NCBI RefSeq assembly: GCF_013280595.1
Contig: NZ_JAAATY010000001.1
Span: 1 to 64,000 of the forward strand
Source of the DNA: Kibdelosporangium persicum
GTDB lineage: Bacteria > Actinomycetota > Actinomycetes > Mycobacteriales > Pseudonocardiaceae
Reading direction: 5' to 3'
Length of the DNA stretch: 64,000 nt
In this document: positions 8,540 through 16,210 of the stretch, one piece after another
Position numbering within the stretch: the first letter of the stretch is position 1
Layout of the letters: every line of letters begins with the position of its first letter
Notes under the pieces: generated by a model
Seen by the model: the letters and a program-made list of their open reading frames with translations, nothing else
Told to the model about the DNA's origin: nothing
The model's database searches: none
Position numbers and translations under genes: made by a program

Positions 8540-9208
8540 TCACCAGGAGGCTGACGTCACCGGTGGTTTCTGGGCGTCCGCCGCCAGCTTGGCCCGGACC
8601 TCTTCCAGCAGTTCGGGCGTGACCTTGCTGGGATGGCCCGCGTCGTACGGCGGCTGGGGGTCGTACTCGATCTCCACCTGGGCACGTTTGGCCTGGTCCG
8701 GGCCGTGGATTTCGCCGATCAGCCACAGTGCCAGATCGATGCCCGCGGACACCCCGGCCGCGGTGGCGATCTTGCCGGAGCGCACGATTCGCTTGTCCGG
8801 CTGCGGGATCGCGCCCATCGAGCCCAGGATCTCCTGGCACACCCAGTGTGTCGTGGCCGGAACGCCTGCCAGCAGCCCGGCCGCCGCCAGGATCAGGGCG
8901 CCGGAGCACACGGAGGTCGTCCACGTCGTCGTCGGGTGGACCGCGCGCAGCCAGGAGACCAACGCCTCGTCGTTCATCGCGGCCACGGTCCCGTTCGATC
9001 CGCCGGGGACGAGGACGATGTCGGGCGACGGCGTGTCGTCGAACGAATGCGACGCCCCGAGCGCCAGAACGCCACTGTCCGTGACGACCGGTCCGGTCTT
9101 GGCGGCCACGAACCGGACCTCGGACTGCGGCATGGAGCGCAGCAGCTCGTACGGACCGATCGCGTCTAGAGCCGTCATTCCTGGGTAAACAACAAATGCG
9201 ATCTGCAT
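8540..9208 (-). CDS. DJ-1/PfpI family protein (isonitrile hydratase-like glutamine amidotransferase fold)
   Basis: A 222-residue class I glutamine amidotransferase-like protein. The nucleophile elbow is TSVCSGALIL with Cys101. His121 (THWVC) and the N-terminal DAIGPYE motif (residues 15-21) match the isonitrile hydratase/GlxA-like subgroup. It has no C-terminal AraC DNA-binding domain, so it is an enzyme-type member rather than a GlxA regulator. The likely reaction is hydration of isonitriles to N-substituted formamides, but the subgroup is functionally mixed and the substrate is unproven. The gene is divergent from an aldo/keto reductase and faces the 22-bp repeat arrays at its 3' end. Confidence 0.75.
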   Translation of the reverse strand: MQIAFVVYPGMTALDAIGPYELLRSMPQSEVRFVAAKTGPVVTDSGVLALGASHSFDDTPSPDIVLVPGGSNGTVAAMNDEALVSWLRAVHPTTTWTTSVCSGALILAAAGLLAGVPATTHWVCQEILGSMGAIPQPDKRIVRSGKIATAAGVSAGIDLALWLIGEIHGPDQAKRAQVEIEYDPQPPYDAGHPSKVTPELLEEVRAKLAADAQKPPVTSASW

Positions 9209-9351
9209 AGGTCGACCGTATCGCCGCCGAACGGACCTTTTCGGACATGTCGGCCACAGTTGCGGTCACGAGCACGGCCCGTGGCGATGAGGTAAGATGC
9301 GAGGCGTCTGCAAATATTGCTTACGCCGGTAGTCATGCGGAAAGGAACATC

Positions 9352-10173
9352 GTGCCGGACATCCCGACCATCAAGCTCAACAACGGCGTAGCCATGCCGC
9401 AGCTCGGCTTCGGCGTCTTCCAGGTACCCGAGGCGGAGACGTTCGACGCGGTCACCGCCGCCCTCGAAGCCGGTTACCGCAGCATCGACACCGCGGCCGC
9501 GTACGGCAACGAGGAAGGGGTCGGCAAGGCGATCGCCGGCTTCCCGCGCGAACAGCTGTTCATCACGACCAAACTGTGGAACACCGACCAGGGCTACGAC
9601 GAGACGCTGCGTGCGTTCGACAAGAGCATGTCGTTGCTCGGCCTGGACTACCTGGACCTGTACCTGATCCACTGGCCCGCGCCCGCCAAGGCCCGCTACG
9701 TCGACACGTGGAAGGCGTTCATCCGGTTGGCCGACGAAGGCCGGATCAGCGCCATCGGCGTGTCCAACTTCCAGCCCGCGCACCTCGAGCGGATCATCAA
9801 CGAGACCGGCCGGGTGCCCGCGGTGAACCAGATCGAGCTGCACCCGTACCTGCAGCAGGCCGAGTTGCGCCAGGTGCACGCCAAGCTCGGCATCGCGACC
9901 GAGGCGTGGAGCCCGCTCGCCCAGGGCGGTGACCTGCTGACGCACCCGACGATCGTGACGATCGCCAAGCGCGTCGGCCGCACGCCCGCTCAGGTCGTCC
10001 TGCGGTGGCACCTGCGGCTCGGCAACGTGGTCATCCCGAAGTCGGTCACGCCGAAGCGGATCGCCGAGAACATCGACGTCTTCGGTTTCGACCTGTCCGA
10101 TTCGGACCTGACCGAGCTCGCCGCGCTGGACAAGGGCCACCGCATCGGCCCGGACCCGGACAGTTTCGGATGA
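9352..10173 (+). CDS. Aldo/keto reductase
   Basis: A 273-residue NADPH-dependent (beta/alpha)8 barrel reductase of the AKR superfamily, close to the AKR5 group (2,5-diketo-D-gluconate reductase-like). The catalytic tetrad is visible with numbering from GTG 9352: Asp46 (SIDTAAAYGNE), Tyr51, Lys74 (ITTKLWN) and His107 (YLIHWP). The cofactor segment VIPKSVTPKRI lies near the C-terminus. I chose GTG 9352 because AAAGGA lies 5 nt upstream and it matches the usual family N-terminus; an upstream ATG at 9247 would add a poorly conserved leader. A strong hairpin follows the stop. The physiological aldehyde or ketone is unknown. Confidence 0.87.
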   Translation: MPDIPTIKLNNGVAMPQLGFGVFQVPEAETFDAVTAALEAGYRSIDTAAAYGNEEGVGKAIAGFPREQLFITTKLWNTDQGYDETLRAFDKSMSLLGLDYLDLYLIHWPAPAKARYVDTWKAFIRLADEGRISAIGVSNFQPAHLERIINETGRVPAVNQIELHPYLQQAELRQVHAKLGIATEAWSPLAQGGDLLTHPTIVTIAKRVGRTPAQVVLRWHLRLGNVVIPKSVTPKRIAENIDVFGFDLSDSDLTELAALDKGHRIGPDPDSFG

Positions 10174-10178
10174 GCCGG

Positions 10179-10206
10179 CGCGGGCAGGGTGACCGCCCTG
10201 CCCGCG
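10179..10206. terminator. Hairpin terminator after the aldo/keto reductase
   Basis: Perfect 11-bp stem CGCGGGCAGGG / CCCTGCCCGCG around a 6-nt loop, starting 6 nt after the stop codon. It has no U-tract, as is usual in high-GC actinobacteria. It may serve both convergent genes. Confidence 0.7.
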
Positions 10207-10213
10207 ACATCCG

Positions 10214-10960
10214 TCAGGAGAAGGGGGTCTTCGGCCGCGGCTGCCGCACGCCGTCCACGAAGATGTCCACCTTCTCGTTGTAGAACGCCACCATGCCGGT
10301 GATCTTCTGGCTTTCCGGCAGGGGAGTGTCGTAGTACCACACGACATCCTCGTGCAGCGTGTCCCCGAGGCGGACCGAGTAGTACGACGCCTCACCCTTG
10401 TACGGGCACGCCGTGCGGGTCGGGCTGGGCTCCAGGAGATCCATCCGCACAGCGGTTTTCGGCAGGTAGTACCGAGTGGGCAGGCTCGTTTCGAACAGCA
10501 TCCGGGCGTTCGCCGACTCCGCCACGGTCACGCCGTCGATCTCCACGCGCACGTGCCGTGAGCTGCCGAGGATGTCCACGCGCTTGTACGGGTCACGCGG
10601 GTGGACGTAGATCTCCTCGTCCTCCTCGAACCACGCGTCCATCGCGGCGAAGTCGAACCGGACCAGGTCCCGCAGTTCCTCGATGGGCGAGTCGGCGTGC
10701 ACCCGGGCCGCGTCCACCGCTTCCTTGCCGCCGGATCTGACCGTGTACAGGGTCGCGTCGCCGCGGCTGGGGGAGTGGTCGGTGTTGCCCGAGGCGATCA
10801 GCTCGGCCCGCACGTCCGACCGCGGGATGTAGTACGCGGGATAGTAGGGAACCTCCCACACGTACACCGGCGCCAGTGTGTCGGCGGCCAGCGCACCACC
10901 GAGGTAGACCCGGACACGGCGGGTGCCCGGCTCGAGCTTGACTCGTCCACGAGCGTTCAT
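10214..10960 (-). CDS. DUF427 family protein (two tandem DUF427 domains)
   Basis: A 248-residue protein with two copies of the DUF427 fold. The first is centred on YVWEVPYYPAYYIPRSDV (residues ~35-55) and the second on LFETSLPTRYYLPKTAVRMD (~150-170). The second copy also has the typical CPYKGEASYYSV and an AFYNEKVDIFVDGV ending. DUF427 proteins are small beta-rich cytosolic proteins of unknown biochemical role, common in actinobacteria as single or double-domain forms. It starts 36 nt downstream of the PTS operon's last gene on the same strand, so it may be read through from that operon, but nothing in it suggests sugar metabolism. Confidence 0.83.
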   Translation of the reverse strand: MNARGRVKLEPGTRRVRVYLGGALAADTLAPVYVWEVPYYPAYYIPRSDVRAELIASGNTDHSPSRGDATLYTVRSGGKEAVDAARVHADSPIEELRDLVRFDFAAMDAWFEEDEEIYVHPRDPYKRVDILGSSRHVRVEIDGVTVAESANARMLFETSLPTRYYLPKTAVRMDLLEPSPTRTACPYKGEASYYSVRLGDTLHEDVVWYYDTPLPESQKITGMVAFYNEKVDIFVDGVRQPRPKTPFS

Positions 10961-10996
10961 GTCCAGGTCAACCCCGGTGGCGGCCGGCTGATTCCG

Positions 10997-12037
10997 CTAC
11001 GGCTCGATCGTGACCTTGATGGCCTCGCCGGTGCTGACCGTGTGGATCGCGTCGAGCACGCCGTCCAGCGGCATCCGGTGGGTGATCAGGTCGTCGACCG
11101 GCACCGCGCCGGACGCGATCAGCTCCAGCGCCCGCTTGTTGTGGTCCGGGCTGGAACCGTTGGCGCCCACGATGGTGAGCTCGCGGTAGTGCACGAGGTT
11201 CGAGTCGCACGCGATGATCGGGTTGTCCTTCGGCAGCCCGCCGAAGAAGCTGATCCGCCCGCGCCGGGCGGCCATCTTCAGGCCGTCCTCCTGCGCCTTG
11301 CCCGCGGCCGCGGCCGTGATCACCACGTCGACGCCGCGGCCGTCGGTCAGCCGCAGCACCTCCTCGACCGGGTCGACGTCCGCGGCGCAGATCGCCGCGT
11401 CCGGCTTGACCAGCGCCGCGGCCATCTCCAGCCGCTGCTTGGACAACTCGACCAGGTACACGGCCTCCGCGCCGCGAGCACGGGCGAGCCGGACGTGCAG
11501 GCAGCCGATCGGGCCGGCGCCGACCACCACGACCGTGTCGCCCTCGCCGACGCGGGCCAGCTCCTGTCCGTTGAGGACACACGCGAACGGTTCCGCCACG
11601 GATGCTTCCGCGTAGGACAACCCGTCCGGAATCCGGTTCACACCGTCCACTTTGAGCACGGCATGCGGGATGATCATGTACTCGGCGAAGCCGCCGTCGT
11701 AGTGATAGCCCATCGAGCGCTGGTTCGGGCAGATGGTCAGCCAGCCGCGCCGGCAGTCCGGGCACTCGCCGCACGGGATCGCGGCGATCACCTGCACCCG
11801 GTCGCCCGGCCGCCATCCGTCCACAGTGGAGCCTGCCTCGACGATCTCGCCCGCGATCTCGTGCCCGATCACCCGCGGCGGATCGATGTGGTGGTGCCCG
11901 TGCCGGAAGATCTTCAGGTCCGTCCCGCACGTGGAACAGTTGTGCACCTTGATCTTCAGCTCGTCCGGGCCCGCGGACGGCTCGGGCGCCTCCTCGATGC
12001 GGATGTCTCCTGGCGCGTAGAAGCGCGCGACCTTCAC
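10997..12037 (-). CDS. Zinc-dependent polyol (phosphate) dehydrogenase, MDR family
   Basis: A 346-residue medium-chain dehydrogenase. The catalytic-zinc ligands are Cys37 (STCGTD), His59 and Glu60 (GHE). The structural-zinc cysteines are Cys89, 92, 95 and 103. The Rossmann motif VVVVGAGPIG lies near 170. Last gene of the PTS operon, it overlaps EIIA by 4 nt. It therefore probably oxidises the polyol phosphate delivered by the PTS (as sorbitol- or galactitol-phosphate dehydrogenases do) to a ketose phosphate for the PfkB kinase. Using a zinc MDR enzyme beside a mannitol-type EII, instead of the usual MtlD, argues that the substrate may not be mannitol. Confidence 0.82.
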   Translation of the reverse strand: MKVARFYAPGDIRIEEAPEPSAGPDELKIKVHNCSTCGTDLKIFRHGHHHIDPPRVIGHEIAGEIVEAGSTVDGWRPGDRVQVIAAIPCGECPDCRRGWLTICPNQRSMGYHYDGGFAEYMIIPHAVLKVDGVNRIPDGLSYAEASVAEPFACVLNGQELARVGEGDTVVVVGAGPIGCLHVRLARARGAEAVYLVELSKQRLEMAAALVKPDAAICAADVDPVEEVLRLTDGRGVDVVITAAAAGKAQEDGLKMAARRGRISFFGGLPKDNPIIACDSNLVHYRELTIVGANGSSPDHNKRALELIASGAVPVDDLITHRMPLDGVLDAIHTVSTGEAIKVTIEP

Positions 12038-12507
12038 GGCTGGTCCCTCTCCTCGTCGATCGACTGCAGCAGGTTCAGCACCGTCCCGGCGTCCGTCGCC
12101 TGCCGCAACTGTGCGGCCTTCTCACCGTCCATCAGCACCTGCGCCAGCGCGGACAGGATGCCGACCTGCTCGGATCCGTTCGCCGCGATACCGACACACA
12201 GGTTGACGGTGTTGCCCGGGCCCCATTCCACGCCGTCGGGGAACTGCAGCACTACGAGCGTCGTGCGTTTCACGTACTGACGTGACTGGTCGGTGCCATG
12301 CGGGATCGCGACGTTCTCGCCGATGTACGTCGACAACGACTCCTCGCGTTCGTGCATGGCGGCCAGGTAGTCCGCCTCGACCGCACCGAGCTCGAGCAGG
12401 ACGCGACCGCACTGGTCGATCGCGTCCGCCCGGCTGGCGGCGGTCCGGCCGAGGCGGATTCCCTCGGCGGTGAGCAGCGAGGTCCGCTCAGTCGGCAAGC
12501 GACCCAC
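12034..12507 (-). CDS. PTS EIIA component, mannitol/fructose type
   Basis: A 157-residue EIIA of the PTS_EIIA_2 family. The phosphorylated histidine is His70 in NVAIPHGTD, the signature of mannitol/fructose EIIA. Phosphate moves from HPr (encoded at 15868) to this His and then to the EIIB cysteine. It starts at GTG 12507, inside the end of the EIIB gene (20-nt overlap), and overlaps the dehydrogenase by 4 nt, so the operon is tightly coupled. A start nearer LLTAEGIRLG is possible and would remove ~10 residues. Confidence 0.87.
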   Translation of the reverse strand: MGRLPTERTSLLTAEGIRLGRTAASRADAIDQCGRVLLELGAVEADYLAAMHEREESLSTYIGENVAIPHGTDQSRQYVKRTTLVVLQFPDGVEWGPGNTVNLCVGIAANGSEQVGILSALAQVLMDGEKAAQLRQATDAGTVLNLLQSIDEERDQP

Positions 12508-12796
12508 CGTCCCGGATCGCGGCCTCGACCTTGTCGAACACCGGGTCGCCCAGGAAGCTCTGGAAACCGAGCACGACCGTCTCGCCCGTGCTCTTGCGTG
12601 CCCTGGCCAGCAGAGTCATCTGGCACAGCACGAGATCCGCGTCCTCGGGGATGTCGTTGACCGGCGTGTGGGTGACCGAGACCGAGTACGGCTTGAGCCG
12701 CTTGGCCAGCTGGGACGCCACCATCACACTGCTGCCCATGCCCGCGTCACAGGCGATGACGACCTTCTTGATCGCGGACCCTTCGATGCTGCTCAT
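12488..12796 (-). CDS. PTS EIIB component, mannitol type
   Basis: A 102-residue stand-alone EIIB domain. The phosphorylated cysteine is Cys16 in VVIACDAGMGSS, the P-loop-like active-site motif of the mannitol/lactose EIIB fold. Total length matches an isolated IIB domain. It lies 14 nt downstream of the EIIC gene. Splitting IIC, IIB and IIA into three genes contrasts with the fused MtlA of enterobacteria but is common in actinobacteria. Confidence 0.87.
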   Translation of the reverse strand: MSSIEGSAIKKVVIACDAGMGSSVMVASQLAKRLKPYSVSVTHTPVNDIPEDADLVLCQMTLLARARKSTGETVVLGFQSFLGDPVFDKVEAAIRDGGSLAD

Positions 12797-12810
12797 GTCA
12801 GGCTTTCCTT

Positions 12811-13911
12811 TCAGGACTTGACAGTCCCGCCGTTGGCGACTTCCTGTTCACGTTCGGCCTTCCTGGCGTCCCGGCCGAACTTCAACAACAGCGCCGCGAT
12901 GATGAAGGACACCGCTGCCGAGATGACCACACCGGCCAGCACGCCGAACCAGCCGCCCTTGGGGGTCACGGCGAGGATCGCGAAGATACTGCCGGGCGAA
13001 GGCGTGGCGGTGAGACCCGCGTCGAAGATGCTGAAGACGAGCACACCGGACGCGCCACCCGCGATGGCGGCGAGGATCAGCCGCGGCTGCGCCAGGATGT
13101 ACGGGAAGTAGATCTCGTGGATGCCGCCGAGGAACTGGATCACGATCGCGCCGGGCGCGGTCGCCCGGGCGGCCTTCATGCCGAACAGCGCCAGCGCGAC
13201 CAGGATGCCGAGGCCGGGGCCCGGGTTCGGCTCGATCAGGAACTCGATGGCCTTGCCGCTCTCCGCCGAGTGCGTGACGCCCAACGGCGACAGCACGCCG
13301 TGGTTGATGGCGTTGTTGAGGAACAACACCTTCGCGGGCTCGACGATCACCGAGACCAGCGGCAGCAGGTGCGCGTCCAGCAGGAACTGCACGCCGTTGC
13401 CCAGCGCCTTGGTGATGCCCTCGACGACCGGGCCGATCGCCAGCGAACCCAGCACGGCCATGGCACCGCCGATGATGCCCGCGCTGAAGTTGTCGACCAG
13501 CATCTTGAAACCGGCGCCGACCTTCTCGCCGACCGAGTTGTCCCAGAGTTTGAGCAGCAGCGCGGCCAGCGGGCCGACCAGCATGGCACCGAGGAACATC
13601 GGCACGTCCGCACCGACCGCGATACCGACCGTCGCGACGGCACCGACCACGGCGCCGCGCTGCCCGTGCACCAACCGGCCGCCGGTGTAGCCGATCAGGA
13701 TCGGCAGCAGCAGCTTGACCATCGGATCGACGAGTTCGGCCAGCTGGGCGTTGGGCAGCCAGCCCGACGGGATGAACAACGCGGTGATCAGGCCCCAGGC
13801 GATGAATGCGCCGATGTTGGGCATCACCATGCCGGCGAGGTGGCCGCCGAAGCGTTGCACCGAGGCCCGCAGCTGGTGCGCCCGCGATGGCGCGTCTTCA
13901 GTCTTTGTCAT
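12811..13911 (-). CDS. PTS EIIC permease, mannitol type
   Basis: A 366-residue membrane permease with many hydrophobic segments, starting MTKTEDAPSRAHQLRASVQR. The segment GHLAGMVMPNIGAFIAWG matches the N-terminus of mannitol-class EIIC, and GGIHEIYFPYIL is the conserved sugar-site loop seen in MtlA. AGGAA lies 9 nt before ATG 13911; earlier in-frame starts would add an Arg/Gly-rich leader that does not fit the family. It imports and phosphorylates a hexitol with EIIA and EIIB. It lies 29 nt downstream of the PfkB kinase gene. The exact polyol is uncertain because of the unusual dehydrogenase. Confidence 0.87.
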   Translation of the reverse strand: MTKTEDAPSRAHQLRASVQRFGGHLAGMVMPNIGAFIAWGLITALFIPSGWLPNAQLAELVDPMVKLLLPILIGYTGGRLVHGQRGAVVGAVATVGIAVGADVPMFLGAMLVGPLAALLLKLWDNSVGEKVGAGFKMLVDNFSAGIIGGAMAVLGSLAIGPVVEGITKALGNGVQFLLDAHLLPLVSVIVEPAKVLFLNNAINHGVLSPLGVTHSAESGKAIEFLIEPNPGPGLGILVALALFGMKAARATAPGAIVIQFLGGIHEIYFPYILAQPRLILAAIAGGASGVLVFSIFDAGLTATPSPGSIFAILAVTPKGGWFGVLAGVVISAAVSFIIAALLLKFGRDARKAEREQEVANGGTVKS

Positions 13912-13940
13912 CGTCGACACTTCCTGTACTGGTGGTGCTT

Positions 13941-14903
13941 TCAGTTGTCCCCGCGTAGTTCCCGGCCTGCCTTGATCCGTGGGTGCACCTCGACGAGGTG
14001 CGGCCGGAGGTCGTCCGGCCTGGGCATGGTGCTGCCCGGCAGCGACACGGCGGCCGCGCCCCATGCCACCGCGGACACCAGTGCCGCCTGTCCTTTCCCT
14101 CCCGCGGCGAGGAATCCGGCGAGCATGGCGTCACCGGCTCCCACCGAGCTCCTGGCGAGCACGACCGGCGCTTCGGCGTGCCATGTGCCGTTCTCGTCCA
14201 CGAGCACCGCGCCGTCCCGGCCGAGGCTGGCCAGTACTGCCTGCGCGCCCGCCGCGCGCAGTTCCTGCGCGGCGTCGATGACGTCCTGCAGCGTCGACAG
14301 AGGACGCTGGACGGCCTCTTCGAGCTCGTGGTGGTTCGGCTTGATCAACGCCGGGCCGGCCGCGACGGCCGCGCGCAACGCGGGCCCGCTGGTGTCCACG
14401 ACGACCCGGATGTCCTCACCGGACAACCGGTTGATCAGGTCGGCGTAGAAGCCGTGGTGCACTCCGGGCGGCAGGCTGCCCGCGAGGATCACGCAGGACG
14501 CCTTGTGCGACGCGGTGATCACCGCGTCCGCGAGCGCCCGGCACTCCTGTTCGGTCAGTCGCGCGCCCGGTTCGTTCAGCTTGGTGACGGTGGCGTCCGG
14601 TTCGATCACGCTGACGTTCATCCGCACCGGCCCGAGCGTGGGCACCCGGACGACGTCGATGCTGTAGTCGCTGAGCAGGCTGATCAGCTGCTCACCCTCG
14701 GCGCCGCCCGCCGGAACCACGGCGCGTGCCTTGATCCCGTTGCACACCAGGGCCCTGGCGACGTTGATGCCCTTGCCGCCGGGCTGGACGTGCACGGCGG
14801 TGGCCCGGTGCAGGCCGCCTCGCACGAGCGCCCCCACCTCGACCGTCCGGTCGATGCTCGGGTTCGCCGTCACGGTGACGATCACGCTCGTTGCCACCTC
14901 CAT
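13941..14903 (-). CDS. PfkB-family phosphofructokinase (1-phosphofructokinase or tagatose-6-P kinase type)
   Basis: A 320-residue PfkB sugar kinase. Motifs: N-terminal TVTANPSIDRT, the glycine motif PGGKGINVARAL (~42-53), and the C-terminal ATP/anion-hole motif SSVGAGDAMLAGF with the catalytic Asp. The pattern fits the 1-phosphofructokinase/LacC subgroup, which makes fructose- or tagatose-1,6-bisphosphate from the monophosphate. First gene of the minus-strand PTS operon, it is divergent from the DeoR regulator gene. The 108-nt gap holds an operator-like 15-mer repeated elsewhere. Substrate stereochemistry cannot be read from sequence. Confidence 0.83.
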   Translation of the reverse strand: MEVATSVIVTVTANPSIDRTVEVGALVRGGLHRATAVHVQPGGKGINVARALVCNGIKARAVVPAGGAEGEQLISLLSDYSIDVVRVPTLGPVRMNVSVIEPDATVTKLNEPGARLTEQECRALADAVITASHKASCVILAGSLPPGVHHGFYADLINRLSGEDIRVVVDTSGPALRAAVAAGPALIKPNHHELEEAVQRPLSTLQDVIDAAQELRAAGAQAVLASLGRDGAVLVDENGTWHAEAPVVLARSSVGAGDAMLAGFLAAGGKGQAALVSAVAWGAAAVSLPGSTMPRPDDLRPHLVEVHPRIKAGRELRGDN

Positions 14904-14949
14904 GTGGTGCCACGCACATCCAGAGTGGATTTAGGTGATTGTGCATGTG

Positions 14950-14964
14950 TTCATGTTGGTTTGC
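14950..14964 (+). promoter_or_regulatory. Operator-like 15-mer in the PTS/deoR divergent intergenic region
   Basis: TTCATGTTGGTTTGC. Its exact reverse complement occurs at 15788-15802, between deoR and the HPr gene. A weaker relative (AATCAACATAAAG, about 14992-15004) sits just before the deoR start. The arrangement suggests binding sites for the DeoR protein controlling both transcription units. Confidence 0.65.
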
Positions 14965-15011
14965 AATACCTTGCCGTTGCTGGCGCGCACGAATCAACAT
15001 AAAGTCACACC

Positions 15012-15773
15012 ATGTACGCGGAGGAACGGCAGCAGGTGATCCTCGAGAGGGCCAGGGCGAAAGGGCGTGTCGACGTCGCCGCGCTGGCCGAGGAGTTCGA
15101 CGTCACCACCGAGACCATCCGGCGTGACCTGACCGTTCTGGAGCGGCACGGTGTGCTGCGCCGGGTGCACGGCGGCGCGATCCCGGTCGAGCGGCTGGGT
15201 TTCGAGCCCGCCTTGTCGGTGCGCGAGACGGTGATGACCGACGAGAAGGACCGGATCGCCAAGGCCGCGCTGGCCGAGCTGCCGGAGAACGGGACGATCC
15301 TGCTGGACGCGGGCACCACGACCGCGCGGCTGGCCGACGCGTTGCCTGTGGACCGTGAGCTGACCGTCGTCACCCATTCGGTGAACATCGCGCTGTCGCT
15401 GATCACCCGTCCGAATGTGACGGTCATGCTGGTCGGCGGGCGGCTGCGGAGCCGTACCCTCGCTTCGGTCGACGCGTGGGCGTTGCAGGCGCTGCGCGAC
15501 ACGTTCGTGGAGGTCGTCTTCATCGCCACGAACGGGCTCTCCGTGGAACGCGGGCTCACGACGCCGGACCCGGCCGAGGCGATGGTCAAGAAGGCCGCGA
15601 TCGCCAGCGGGCGCCGGTGTGTGCTGCTCGCCGACCACACCAAGGTGGGCAACGACCACTTCTCACGCTTCGCCGACCTGAGCGACATCGACACGTTCAT
15701 CACCGACACGGACATCGACGACTCCGTCGCCGAGGAGATCTCGGCCGCAGGTCCTCGAGTCGTCCAAGCGTGA
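15012..15773 (+). CDS. DeoR-family transcriptional regulator of the PTS operon
   Basis: A 253-residue DeoR regulator. The N-terminal helix-turn-helix VDVAALAEEFDVTTETIRRD (~20-39) is followed by LTVLERHGVLRRVHGGA. The C-terminal DeoRC sensor domain carries the phosphosugar-binding signatures LDAGTTTARLADAL and TNGLSVERGLTTPDPAEAMVKK. Such proteins usually repress PTS operons and are relieved by a sugar phosphate, often fructose-1-phosphate. Divergent from the PTS operon and upstream of HPr, with matching 15-nt sites on both sides, it most likely controls both. No strong ribosome site is visible before the ATG. Confidence 0.88.
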   Translation: MYAEERQQVILERARAKGRVDVAALAEEFDVTTETIRRDLTVLERHGVLRRVHGGAIPVERLGFEPALSVRETVMTDEKDRIAKAALAELPENGTILLDAGTTTARLADALPVDRELTVVTHSVNIALSLITRPNVTVMLVGGRLRSRTLASVDAWALQALRDTFVEVVFIATNGLSVERGLTTPDPAEAMVKKAAIASGRRCVLLADHTKVGNDHFSRFADLSDIDTFITDTDIDDSVAEEISAAGPRVVQA

Positions 15774-15787
15774 CCAATTAAAACAAA

Positions 15788-15823
15788 GCAAACCAACATG
15801 AAACCCTTGATTAACCACAAGGG
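15788..15823. promoter_or_regulatory. Second operator-like 15-mer and adjoining hairpin upstream of HPr
   Basis: GCAAACCAACATGAA (15788-15802) is the exact reverse complement of the site at 14950-14964. It is followed directly by an inverted repeat CCCTTG (15804-15809) / CAAGGG (15818-15823). The dyad could be a further operator element or a weak terminator of deoR. The region is AT-rich compared with its surroundings. Confidence 0.6.
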
Positions 15824-15867
15824 ATTTGCTTACCGTTGGCTCTTTCGGCGATGACGGAGGAGAGCTG

Positions 15868-16146
15868 ATGGCGACGATCCGGGTGAAGATCGCGTCCACC
15901 GTCGGGCTGCACGCCCGCCCGGCCGGCCTGTTCGCGCAAGCCGCCGCGCGGCAGCCCGTTCCGGTGTTCATCGGTCGTCCAGGTGACAAAGGCGTCGCGG
16001 CGTCGAGCATTCTGGCCGTGATGGCGTTGGGTGTGAAGCACGAGGAAGAGGTCGAACTGTCCGCGGAGGGCGACGGCGCCGAAGCGGCGCTGGAGGAGCT
16101 GGCGGCGCTGCTGGCGCAGGATCTGGACGCCACGCCCGCTTCGTGA
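15868..16146 (+). CDS. ptsH: Phosphocarrier protein HPr
   Basis: A 92-residue HPr. The phosphorylated His15 lies in GLHARPA and Ser46 is in KGVAASSILAVMALG, both canonical. It carries phosphate from enzyme I to EIIA of the PTS. ATG 15868 is preceded by GGAGGAGAG. Enzyme I (ptsI) is not in the window, so the general component must be encoded elsewhere. Its position downstream of the DeoR gene, with a shared operator sequence, suggests induction together with the polyol permease. Confidence 0.92.
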   Translation: MATIRVKIASTVGLHARPAGLFAQAAARQPVPVFIGRPGDKGVAASSILAVMALGVKHEEEVELSAEGDGAEAALEELAALLAQDLDATPAS

Positions 16147-16162
16147 CAGTCATCCCCAGGAC

Positions 16163-16187
16163 TGACACTGCAACATTGACAGTGTCA
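16163..16187. promoter_or_regulatory. Inverted-repeat operator upstream of the MerR gene
   Basis: Arms TGACACTG (16163-16170) and CAGTGTCA (16180-16187) form a perfect 8-bp dyad, 24 nt before the MerR start codon, a plausible autoregulatory site. The same GACACTGCAACA...TGACAGTGTC pattern reappears inside the gene at 16631-16657. Confidence 0.65.
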
Positions 16188-16210
16188 GATGGCTCTGGCA
16201 CTCTGGCAGT

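Noticed and set aside
8161-9275. Repetitive protein-coding genes over the 22-bp arrays (22-residue peptide repeats in several frames)
   Set aside because: A 22-bp unit gives open frames in many phases automatically. There is no ribosome site, and all six frames are similarly open.
10601-12280. 559-codon plus-strand open frame over the dehydrogenase/EIIA genes
   Set aside because: Antisense to well-supported genes with zinc and PTS motifs. The composition (Arg, Val, His, Gln rich) is that of a shadow frame.
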